8,501 bases of DNA from Planctomycetales bacterium (lineage in GTDB: Bacteria > Planctomycetota > Planctomycetia > Gemmatales > Gemmataceae). The notes below the pieces were generated by a model that was given only the letters and a program-made list of their open reading frames with translations, searched no databases and was not told the DNA's origin. Positions 1 through 7,696 of this stretch are shown in pieces. Position 1 is the stretch's first letter; the number at the start of each line of letters is the position of its first letter. Where the stretch lies: assembly GCA_020054355.1 (NCBI GenBank), contig JAGVLI010000403.1, positions 1-8,501 on the forward strand, in the 5' to 3' direction. Both the position numbers and the translations under genes were made by a program.

Positions 1-939
1 CAGCCCGCCGCCCAGGCTGACGAGCAGGCTTTCCGTCATCACCAGGCCGAAGACGCGCCAGCCGGAGAAGCCGAGCGTTTGCAGGACGGCATGCTCGCGG
101 GTGCGGTCTTGCACGGCCATCACCGTCGTCGTCGCCACCAGCGCCAGCACCAGGCCGACGCAGGCGTAACCCAAGTAATTGGCGAAACCGATCAGATCGA
201 CCAGGTCGCCGACGGCATTCGCCTGGAAGACGCCCTTGGGCCGGGTGTCGGTCTGCGTCGGCCCGCCGCGATACAGGTCATCGATCGCTTGGCAGACCGC
301 ATCGGGTTTCGTGCCTTCCTGCAACAGCACCTCGAACTGTGTCACCAGGCCGATCGAGTTCAGGCTCTTGGTGCGCTGTAGAAACGGCAGATGGCAGTAA
401 AGGTTGTTTTCCTCGGCGGCCACCGGCGAGGAGTAGATGCCGCTGACCGTCACAATCACTTCGCCGACCGAAAACTTCTGACCGACCGTCAAGCCGCGCC
501 GCCGGGCCAGTGATTGGCCCACCAGGGCACCATCCTGGCGCTTCTCGAATTCATCCCAGCTGCCGGTGTGGACTTGCAGGTTGCGGGCGGTACGCAGTTT
601 CTCGGGCGGCAGACCGTGAAAGACGACCAGGTCGAGGCTGGCCCGGCAATTGTTCATGAAGAGCTGGATCGGCACCACGTCGGCAACGCCCGGCAGACGC
701 TTGATCGAGCGTTCGTAGTCTTCCGGCAGCTTGCTCGTGAACGGGCAGAAGCGATTCGCCTGGAAAACGATCAGCGTGCGCTCGTTCTGCCGGTCGCGCG
801 TCAGGCGGTCGAGGCCTTCCTGCACCGAGCCGACAAACGAGAAGACGAAGAGCGCCACAGCCGAGCCGCTGACGGTCAGCAGGGTGCGGGTGCGCTGCCG
901 CCAGAGATTTTTCAGAATGTAGGGGATGAAGCGGAACAT
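1..939 (-). CDS. ABC transporter permease, FtsX/MacB type (C-terminus outside window)
   Basis: The frame is open from an ATG at 939 down to base 1, giving 313 residues with the C-terminus missing. The layout matches an FtsX/MacB permease: a short basic N-terminus (residues 1-20, rich in R and K), a first membrane helix at about 21-37, a large extracytoplasmic domain at about 45-235 (MacB_PCD-like), a second helix at about 250-275, a cytoplasmic loop (QDRTREHAVLQTLGFSGWRV, 277-296), and the start of a third helix from about 297. The loop with an E-x-A-x-L-x-x-x-G pattern is the FtsX-family segment that contacts the ATPase. The ATG follows the ATPase stop by two bases, and a strong GGAGG (948-952 on the complement) lies 8 bases before it, so the two are probably translationally coupled. 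With the adjacent ATPase and adaptor it should form an inner-membrane exporter. The substrate cannot be told from sequence. The final helices are not visible. Confidence 0.93.
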   Translation of the reverse strand, partial: MFRFIPYILKNLWRQRTRTLLTVSGSAVALFVFSFVGSVQEGLDRLTRDRQNERTLIVFQANRFCPFTSKLPEDYERSIKRLPGVADVVPIQLFMNNCRASLDLVVFHGLPPEKLRTARNLQVHTGSWDEFEKRQDGALVGQSLARRRGLTVGQKFSVGEVIVTVSGIYSSPVAAEENNLYCHLPFLQRTKSLNSIGLVTQFEVLLQEGTKPDAVCQAIDDLYRGGPTQTDTRPKGVFQANAVGDLVDLIGFANYLGYACVGLVLALVATTTVMAVQDRTREHAVLQTLGFSGWRVFGLVMTESLLVSLGGGL

Positions 940-941
940 GT

Positions 942-1652
942 TCACGCCCTCCGCGTGGCCAGGAGTGCGGGGCGTTCCGGTTCGAGCAGCTCGCCCTTTT
1001 CGAGACGCAAACGCCGACTGGCGATGTTCGCCGCGTTCGGGTCGTGCGTCACCATCACCAGCGTGGTGGCCAGCTCGCTGTTGAGGCGTTGAAGCAGGTG
1101 CAGAATCTGCTCGGTGGTCTCGGCGTCGAGGTCGCCGGTCGGCTCATCCGCGACGACGATGACCGGATTGGCGACGATGGCGCGGGCGATGCCGATCCGC
1201 TGTTCCTGGCCGCCGGAGAGCTGCCGGGGATAATGCTCCGCCCGGTCGGTCAGCCCGACGGCTTCCAGGGCGACGGCGACGCGCTTGCGGCGCTCCGCGC
1301 GGGAAAGCGGCAGGAGCAGTAACGGCATCTCGACGTTTTCCCAGGCAGTCAGCACTGGAATCAGGTTGTAAAGCTGGAAGATGTAGCCGACGTTGGCCGA
1401 GCGCCAGTGGGCCAGCTGGGTGCGGGACAGCCGGCCGATGTCGGTGCCGTTGACGCTGAGTTGACCCCGCGTCGGCCGGTCGATGCCGGCGATCAGGTTC
1501 AGCAGCGTGCTCTTGCCGGAACCGCTGGCGCCCATCAGCGAAACGAAATCGCCCTTGTCGACATCGAGGTTGATGTCCTTGAGCGGCGTGATGACCTGCT
1601 CGCCCTTGCGGTATTCCTTGGTCAGGCTGCGGATTTCGACGAGGGGCCTGAT
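942..1652 (-). CDS. ABC transporter ATP-binding protein, MacB/LolD type (start codon uncertain)
   Basis: This is the ATPase that powers the neighbouring permease. Counted from an assumed start at 1652 (236 aa), it shows Walker A GASGSGKST (41-49), the Q-loop glutamine in YIFQLYN (93), signature LSGGQEQR (145-152), Walker B IVVADE (165-170), the D-loop GDLD (173-176) and the switch histidine in VTHD (203). The segment LTKEYRKGEQVITPLKDINL before Walker A is the normal first strand of this family, so the ATG at 1535, which begins at Walker A itself, cannot be the true start. The frame stays open upstream to a stop at 1776-1778 but holds no ATG, GTG or TTG. I placed the start at ATC 1652-1650, where homologues would begin (xRPLVEIRSLTKEY), one base from ATG. 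An ATT at 1745-1743 overlapping the adaptor stop is the alternative. Family and domain are secure; the 5' end is not. Confidence 0.92.
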   Translation of the reverse strand: MRPLVEIRSLTKEYRKGEQVITPLKDINLDVDKGDFVSLMGASGSGKSTLLNLIAGIDRPTRGQLSVNGTDIGRLSRTQLAHWRSANVGYIFQLYNLIPVLTAWENVEMPLLLLPLSRAERRKRVAVALEAVGLTDRAEHYPRQLSGGQEQRIGIARAIVANPVIVVADEPTGDLDAETTEQILHLLQRLNSELATTLVMVTHDPNAANIASRRLRLEKGELLEPERPALLATRRA

Positions 1653-1672
1653 GGTGCTCCGGAATTCGATTG

Positions 1673-1739
1673 GCGAGCGGCGGGCGTCAGCCTGCTGTTG
1701 TTTGGCATCAAAAACAGCGGGCTGACGCCCGCCGCGCGC
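1673..1739. repeat. Palindromic intergenic repeat, REP-like, 27-bp arms with 13-base loop
   Basis: The left arm 1673-1699 and right arm 1713-1739 are reverse complements at 25 of 27 positions, with a loop at 1700-1712 (GTTTGGCATCAAA). The core is GCGGGCGTCAGC on one side and GCTGACGCCCGC on the other. From memory this core is a frequent intergenic hairpin in planctomycete genomes; that is recollection, not a search result. It starts two bases beyond the adaptor stop codon and ends about 20 bases before the first recognisable ATPase residues. It has no run of T on either side, so it is a poor intrinsic terminator, but it could stabilise mRNA ends or attenuate read-through. It has no stop in the ATPase frame. 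Confidence 0.8.
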
Positions 1740-1740
1740 C

Positions 1741-3297
1741 TCAATGCTTTCCTTCGTGTTCGCCTTGCAGGCGCTTCAGCTTCGGGGCCTTGTTGCCGCC
1801 GCGCGGTGCGTTGACGCCGAGCGTGGCGTCCTCGCCCGTGATGGCGATGCGCTGGCCGTCGGTCAGGCCGTCGCGGCCGCCGACGATCAGCTTGTCGGCG
1901 GCGTTCAGTCCTTCCAGCACTTCCACCTGATCGGCGTTGACCGCCCGGCCCAGCTTGACCGGCCGGTGGCGCGCAACCTTCGCCGTCTGATCGGCGATCC
2001 AGATTTTCGATTCGCCATCGACCAGTTGCCGGGGGACGAGCAGCCGCATGGCTTCCGTGACGCTCTCGGCCGCCTCGGCGCGGGGCGGCGCGATGAATGT
2101 CACCTGCACCAGCATGTCGGGCTTGAGCAGCGGCGGCGGGTTCTCGACGGCCACCTTCACTTGCAACGTGTTCTTCTGCACGTCCGCGATCGAGGTAGCG
2201 AACAGCACCTTGCCTAGCGCGGGAGCGCCCGGAAGGGCCGGCGATTCGATGCGCACGGGCTGGCCTGGCTGCACTTGCGGCAAGTCCTCGAAACGCACAT
2301 CGGCCCGCACCTGGAGCAACTTGGGATCGTACAGGCTGATGATCGCGCCGCTTTCGTAACTGCCAGTCCCTTGGGTCATCAGCCGGCTGCCCGGCCGGGC
2401 GATCAACCCCAGCACCCGGCCGGCAATCGGAGCACGCACCGTCATCCGCTCCAGCCGGAGCCGGGAGGTATCGACCGCGACCTGGGCCTGCCAGGTGTGG
2501 ATCAGCGCGGCGCGCATGCCGGCTTCGATGTCGGTCGGCGGCTCCGGCGTTCCCTTCTGCCAATCCGGCCCCTTGCGGAAGGCGTCGCGCATCCGTTGCA
2601 GCGTGGCAACCTCTCGCTCCAGCCGCTGCTTGCGGACTTTCAGCTCTTCGACCCTGGCCCGGGCCGCGATCAAGTCGCTCTCGGCACGCTGCACCGTGAT
2701 GGTGGGAATCGTGCTCTCGGCGGTCTTCTTGCCGGCATCGTCGCTCTGGGCCAGCTTGAAGTTCGCTTCCGCCGCTTGCAGTTGAAACGGCAAATAGAGC
2801 AAGTCGGTTTCGGCCTTCGCCAGCAGCGTATCGGCTTCCGCTTCGCGCTGGCGATGGTCGGCCTCAGCGCCGATCAGGGCCAGCTTGGCGTCGGCCGCCA
2901 CGAGCCGGGCTACCGGCTCCCCGGCCTTGACTTCCTGGCCTTCGACAGCGCGAGGCGGACGGATCAGTTCCGCGCAGTGAGAGGGAGGGAGCAGCAGAGA
3001 GGTTTCCACGAGCCGCGCTCCCAGGCTGGGCAGCAGGTCGGTGGAAAGCGAAAGCGATGCCAGGAAGCAAGGCACCTTGGCGATGCTGTACCAGCAGCAA
3101 CCGAACGGGCAATTCGGTGCTTCGGGGCAGGTGGGGCAACAGGGCGCCTTCGGGGACTGTGGCAGCGCAGTCTGCCGCGTCGATGCAGCGTGCTCCCGGC
3201 AGCAGTCGCAGTGGACTTCGTCAACGAGCGAAGCGGCGGTGAAACAATCCGGCTGGTGACGGACCGAGGCGATCACCCACGGACAACGGACGGCCAT
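1741..3297 (-). CDS. Efflux periplasmic adaptor (HlyD/MacA family) with Cys-rich N-terminus
   Basis: This is the membrane-fusion (adaptor) subunit, expected to sit in the periplasm and link the ABC permease to an outer-membrane channel. Counted from the ATG at 3297 (518 aa), residues 112-135 (AVEGQEVKAGEPVARL) are the first half of a lipoyl-like domain. Residues about 140-285 are a long heptad-rich helical hairpin. Residues 287-310 (VRAPIAGRVLGLIARPGSRL) are the second lipoyl half, 320-405 a beta-barrel (VRADVRFEDLPQVQPGQPVR), and 415-490 the membrane-proximal region ending in ADKLIVGGRDGLTDGQRI. Residues 1-108 are unusual: they hold 13 cysteines, including CDCC and CCPTC, and the rest of the protein has none. 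Starting at 3297 gives no export signal. The frame continues upstream through a signal-peptide-like stretch to an ATG at 3375 but is broken by TGA at 3355-3357. It is first in a minus-strand operon with the ATPase and permease. The adaptor call is secure; the functional start is doubtful. Confidence 0.88.
   Translation of the reverse strand: MAVRCPWVIASVRHQPDCFTAASLVDEVHCDCCREHAASTRQTALPQSPKAPCCPTCPEAPNCPFGCCWYSIAKVPCFLASLSLSTDLLPSLGARLVETSLLLPPSHCAELIRPPRAVEGQEVKAGEPVARLVAADAKLALIGAEADHRQREAEADTLLAKAETDLLYLPFQLQAAEANFKLAQSDDAGKKTAESTIPTITVQRAESDLIAARARVEELKVRKQRLEREVATLQRMRDAFRKGPDWQKGTPEPPTDIEAGMRAALIHTWQAQVAVDTSRLRLERMTVRAPIAGRVLGLIARPGSRLMTQGTGSYESGAIISLYDPKLLQVRADVRFEDLPQVQPGQPVRIESPALPGAPALGKVLFATSIADVQKNTLQVKVAVENPPPLLKPDMLVQVTFIAPPRAEAAESVTEAMRLLVPRQLVDGESKIWIADQTAKVARHRPVKLGRAVNADQVEVLEGLNAADKLIVGGRDGLTDGQRIAITGEDATLGVNAPRGGNKAPKLKRLQGEHEGKH
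1743..1754 (-). promoter_or_regulatory. Possible ribosome binding site and ATT start for the ATPase
   Basis: On the complement, AAGGA (1754-1750) is followed after four bases by ATT (1745-1743). The ATT overlaps the adaptor stop codon as ATTGA, an arrangement like the common ATGA coupling. Starting here would add 31 residues encoded largely by the palindromic repeat and give a 267-aa ATPase. ATT is a rare start codon in bacteria, so this is only one explanation for the missing start. Confidence 0.25.
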
Positions 3298-3375
3298 GGC
3301 GCTGCCCGGCGTGTTGGCGATGAGAAACGCCAGCGCGCTCAGGATCGAGACCAGTCATTGCCGTTGCCGTTTCAT
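3298..3375 (-). pseudogene. Interrupted signal-peptide segment of the adaptor gene (in-frame TGA)
   Basis: Upstream of 3297, in the adaptor frame, an ATG at 3375-3373 reads MKRQRQ, then TGA (3357-3355), then LVSILSALAFLIANTPGSA running into the adaptor's MAVRC. Without the TGA this is a textbook Sec signal peptide: basic n-region, a 13-residue hydrophobic core, and a polar c-region with small residues before a likely AMA cleavage site. TGA is one base from TGG (Trp), which would fit. A CTG directly after the TGA (3354-3352) could be a non-standard start that keeps the hydrophobic core but loses the basic n-region. The promoter at 3440-3468 would place transcription start near 3433, upstream of this ATG, supporting 3375 as the ancestral start. 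No Shine-Dalgarno sequence precedes it. Confidence 0.65.
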
Positions 3376-3439
3376 GCGAAGGTTTGATGGTACGGAATCG
3401 TTGCACCCACGGCCCCACATTATCTTAGTCGTCATCCCT

Positions 3440-3468
3440 ATGATAAACTCTGCGAGAAATTACGTCAA
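3440..3468 (-). promoter_or_regulatory. Sigma70-like promoter for the efflux operon
   Basis: On the complement, TTGACG (3468-3463) matches the -35 consensus at 5 of 6 bases and TATCAT (3445-3440) matches the -10 at 5 of 6, separated by exactly 17 bases. Transcription would begin near 3433 and give a leader of about 58 bases to the ATG at 3375. It lies in the AT-richer gap between the divergent adaptor and hydrolase genes, where a promoter is expected. No operator-like repeat is evident around it. Confidence 0.6.
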
Positions 3469-3530
3469 TTCAGCGGGAGAATTGCAGTTTTTCGTTATGC
3501 CCGGTATGACCGGCCTTGGGAGAAATACTC

Positions 3531-4217
3531 ATGGCGACGCGCGTTTGCTGGCTGGGACACGCCTGTGTGCTGGTGGAGAGCGATGGCCAGAACATCCTCA
3601 TGGACCCGTTTTTCACGGGGAACCCGGCGACCACGATGAAGGCCGAGGAAGCCCAGGCGGATTACATTCTCGTCTCGCACGGCCACGGCGATCACGTCGG
3701 CGACGCGGTGCCAATCGCCCAGCGCACGGGCGCCACGGTCATCTCGAATTATGAAATCAGCGAGTGGTTCAAGGCCCAGGGACTGACCAAGGTCCACGGG
3801 CAGCAGCATGGCGGCGGGTTTCAGCATCCGTTCGGGCGGCTCAAGCTGACGCTGGCGTTCCACGGTTCGCAGCTGCCGGATGGCAGCTATGGCGGCAACC
3901 CCTGCGGCCTGCACCTGTTCCTGAACGATGGGACGAGAATCTACAACGCGGCGGATACGGGCCTGTTCGGCGACATGAAACTGATCGGCGAGGACGGTAT
4001 CGACCTGGCGATCCTGCCCATCGGCGACAACTACACGATGGGACCGGCCGACTCGGTGCGAGCCGTGAAGTTATTGCAGCCGAAAAAGGTGCTGCCGATC
4101 CACTACAACACCTGGCCGCTGATCGCGCAGGATGCCGAGGCGTGGGCCAGGCAAGTCCGTAAGGAGACGCAGGCGGAGCCGATCGTGCTCAAGCCCGGCG
4201 AGTGGGTGAAGCTGTGA
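3531..4217 (+). CDS. Metal-dependent hydrolase, UPF0173 family (metallo-beta-lactamase fold)
   Basis: A 228-aa protein whose length and motifs fit the UPF0173/YtkL-type metallo-beta-lactamase-fold hydrolases. The start ATG at 3531 has GGGAG (3518-3522) 8 bases upstream; a TTG at 3516 overlaps that site and is less likely. Visible metal ligands are SHGHGDH (H50, H52, D54, H55), H111 in LAFHGSQ, D142 in NAADTG, and H191 in LPIHYNTWP. WLGHAC (7-12) and DPFFTGNP (25-32) are the usual N-terminal strands. It should be a soluble cytoplasmic enzyme binding two divalent metals. The physiological substrate of this family is not generally established and nothing here indicates one. It is divergent from the efflux operon and transcribed alone as far as the sequence shows. 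I found no convincing promoter for it. No key residue is missing. Confidence 0.93.
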   Translation: MATRVCWLGHACVLVESDGQNILMDPFFTGNPATTMKAEEAQADYILVSHGHGDHVGDAVPIAQRTGATVISNYEISEWFKAQGLTKVHGQQHGGGFQHPFGRLKLTLAFHGSQLPDGSYGGNPCGLHLFLNDGTRIYNAADTGLFGDMKLIGEDGIDLAILPIGDNYTMGPADSVRAVKLLQPKKVLPIHYNTWPLIAQDAEAWARQVRKETQAEPIVLKPGEWVKL

Positions 4218-4611
4218 GACCTGACGCCGGCCGTTCGTGCCCGAAAAAGCTAGCGGCCACTAATCCTTATTGATTCTCATTGAGACTGGTGCGGGGGTGT
4301 CAGTGATATGAAATGAAACGAAACGGGGCCTCAGCTGACATGCGCACTAAGTGCGGTTACCTGACGCGAGCCTGCCAGATTGGGAAACAACTTGCCTTCA
4401 ACGGTTCTGTCGCCTGTCATTTTGACGGTCGCGAGCAACTGCGAAGCGAGATCGAGCGTATTCTGAATCCTTTTGCTCGCACGAACTATCTACCTTGGGG
4501 AGAGTTACGACCCAATCGCCCCACGAAACCAGAGCGGCATTAGAGTTGCAGTCGAGTCAGGGAAAAGCTCCCATTAAGCGGTCCCGCCGGCTGCGGAAAG
4601 GAATAAAGAAC
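4218..4611 (+). other. 394-base intergenic stretch upstream of dnaK, no convincing gene
   Basis: This gap is visibly lower in G+C than the flanking genes. It contains TCAGCTGA (4331-4338), an 8-base palindrome, and a small hairpin CGCAC-TAA-GTGCG (4343-4355). A weak promoter-like pair, TTGCCT (4392-4397) and TGTCAT (4415-4420) with 17-base spacing, matches 4 of 6 at each box. There is no CIRCE element (TTAGCACTC with inverted partner), and no clean sigma32-type box pair at normal spacing. A 76-codon open frame at 4313-4543 has no ribosome binding site and no coding-like codon use. The stretch probably holds the dnaK promoter and leader, but I cannot place the promoter with confidence. Confidence 0.5.
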
Positions 4612-6576
<1,965 letters not shown>

Positions 6577-6594
6577 GGATACAACAGCAAGACC

Positions 6595-6673
6595 AAGAAT
6601 AGCTATCAGCGATTAGCTGTCAGCTATCAGTTGCTCGCTGATAGCTGACAGCTAATCGCTGATAGCTATTCTT
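6595..6673. terminator. Perfect 36-bp inverted repeat with 7-base loop, probable bidirectional terminator
   Basis: Left arm 6595-6630 and right arm 6638-6673 are exact reverse complements over 36 bases, around the loop TTGCTCG (6631-6637). It begins 18 bases after the dnaK stop and ends 22 bases before the stop of the convergent small gene, the place for a shared terminator. Each transcript would fold a very stable stem whose 3' edge ends in ATTCTT; on the plus strand a T-rich tract continues to 6678 (TATTCTTCTTCT). The left arm resolves into degenerate 7-base units: AGCTATC, AGCGATT, AGCTGTC, AGCTATC. This is unlike an ordinary GC-rich terminator stem and suggests a repeat element recruited, or tolerated, at the gene end. 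Terminator function is inferred; the inverted repeat itself is certain. Confidence 0.75.
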
Positions 6674-6695
6674 CTTCTACAGCCACGCCGCGGCG

Positions 6696-6872
6696 CTATT
6701 TGCCCGCCGCCGCCTTCTTGGGCTCGACCCATTCCGGGCTGAGCAGGTGGATCTTCCGCAGGATTTTTTCGCGTTCCCGGCTGTCGGTGGCCAGCGCCAG
6801 CTTTCGCTTGAGCTTGAGCATCTTGCCCTTGCGATGATAACGGCGCCTCAGTTCGCTGCGTCGTTCGACCAT
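6696..6872 (-). CDS. Small basic protein, resembles DUF6800-type planctomycete family
   Basis: A 58-aa protein starting at ATG 6872-6870 with GAGGA on the complement 5 bases upstream. Longer versions of the frame run through the promoter region and have no such site. The sequence is dominated by charge: about 20 Lys/Arg against 7 Asp/Glu, with MVERRSELRRRYHRKGKMLK at the start, a helical middle ending EREKILRKI, then a conserved-looking LLSPEW and an Ala/Lys tail. From memory this pattern (ERR-E-RRR, KLK-KLA-AT, EKI--KI--L-P) resembles small planctomycete proteins grouped as DUF6800; I could not check this. The charge and helical character suggest nucleic-acid or ribosome binding, which is inference. 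There is no signal peptide or membrane segment. It converges on dnaK across the inverted repeat and is divergent from the gene at 7002. Confidence 0.72.
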   Translation of the reverse strand: MVERRSELRRRYHRKGKMLKLKRKLALATDSREREKILRKIHLLSPEWVEPKKAAAGK

Positions 6873-7001
6873 TTCTTTCCTCGCTACTCGTTCTAAGATA
6901 AGTGGAAGTTCGCCTGCAATGTTGCCCGCCGGCTGCTCGCCGTGCAACGGAAAATTCCCCGGCGCCCGGGACCGAGTACATGATACAGCAGAAGGGGCCG
7001 C

Positions 7002-7478
7002 ATGACAGCGCTTTGGCTGATCCTCGCGGGTGTGCTGCTGGCCGTGCTGGCGGTCGGACTGTTCTGGCGGCCGATGCGCTCCTTCGGCCGGGAAGTCCAG
7101 GTCGAGCGGGCGCGGGAACTGTTTCAGCTCCAACGCGAACGGCTGGAGGGCCAGTTTCAGAGCACGGTCGCCGAGAGCGGCAAGCCGCGCGGTCTCCGCT
7201 GGAAGCAGTGCCGATTCGAGCCATTTCTGGAGCTAGCGCGCGACCGGGCCAGCGGCCAGATCATCGGGCTGGTGGCCGTGAACATCCAGTTCGAGGCCAT
7301 CGAGGGCGGCGACATGGAAGGCTTGGCGGCCGTCGATAATCTTCGCTACGCTTCCGCCGTCTTCTTTTTCAATCGCGGCCAGTGGCAGACCGCCGGCAAG
7401 ACGGTCTTCAACATGAATCCCAAGGAAGCCCTGGTGCATTTCCAGCAGCAGTACGAGCCGATCGACGGCCAACGCTGA
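7002..7478 (+). CDS. Hypothetical protein with one N-terminal membrane anchor
   Basis: I do not recognise this 158-aa protein. The ATG at 7002 follows AAGGGG (6992-6997) by four bases. Residues 4-21 (LWLILAGVLLAVLAVGLF region) form one membrane helix followed by a basic stretch (RPMRSFGR), which predicts a cytoplasm-facing C-terminal domain under the positive-inside rule. Residues 31-50 look helical and charged (VERARELFQLQRERLEG). The rest, about 65-158, looks like one compact alpha/beta domain. It includes the segments GLRWKQCRFEP, SGQIIGLVAVNIQFEAIEGG, MEGLAAVDNLRYASAVFFF and FNMNPKEALVHFQQQYEP. The coherent alternation of hydrophobic strands and the GC-rich third codon positions support a real gene. 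No catalytic motif is visible. It stands alone, divergent from the small basic gene and about 220 bases before the DUF11 gene; that gap shows no convincing promoter or terminator. Confidence 0.85.
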   Translation: MTALWLILAGVLLAVLAVGLFWRPMRSFGREVQVERARELFQLQRERLEGQFQSTVAESGKPRGLRWKQCRFEPFLELARDRASGQIIGLVAVNIQFEAIEGGDMEGLAAVDNLRYASAVFFFNRGQWQTAGKTVFNMNPKEALVHFQQQYEPIDGQR

Positions 7479-7696
7479 GGCCGTTTGCGGCTTTGCGATC
7501 CGGATACGCGCTTCGCGCCGAAAATATCAATTCCGCCGAGCCTAGCGAGTCCGTGCATGCCTGCCGTGACGGCTGGAGCGGTTCGCTCGATCCGGCAAGC
7601 CACCGATGATATTCCTTTCGAGCAGACAAATCCGGCAAACCGCGCGACAATGCGAACGGCGCTGGCTCGTGGTTCGCGTTCGCCTTCGAGGTTGCC

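Noticed and set aside
2275..3387. A 370-codon plus-strand frame opposite the adaptor gene
   Set aside because: Its Arg/Gln/Gly/Leu-rich composition is that of a codon-bias shadow, with no domain. The adaptor on the minus strand shows family motifs throughout.
3221..3418. A minus-strand 65-codon frame spanning the adaptor 5' end in another frame
   Set aside because: No protein features; it competes with the signal-peptide-like reading in the adaptor frame.
3482..3510. Plus-strand promoter-like pair TTGCAG-17-TATGAC before the hydrolase
   Set aside because: Only 7 of 12 consensus bases match, and the predicted start would fall at the ribosome binding site, leaving almost no leader.
4494..4524. 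Sigma32-like boxes CTTGGG and CCCCAC before dnaK
   Set aside because: Spacing of 19 bases is too long and the -35 match is partial.
4313..4543. A 76-codon plus-strand frame upstream of dnaK
   Set aside because: No ribosome binding site, no GC-ending codon preference like its neighbours, and no recognisable motif.
4495..4611. A 39-codon N-terminal extension of dnaK from 4495
   Set aside because: No Hsp70 similarity before 4612, and AAGGA at 4598-4602 fits the ATG at 4612.
7480..7494. Small hairpin GCCG-TTTG-CGGC followed by TTT after the gene at 7002
   Set aside because: A four-base-pair stem with three T residues is too weak to call a terminator.
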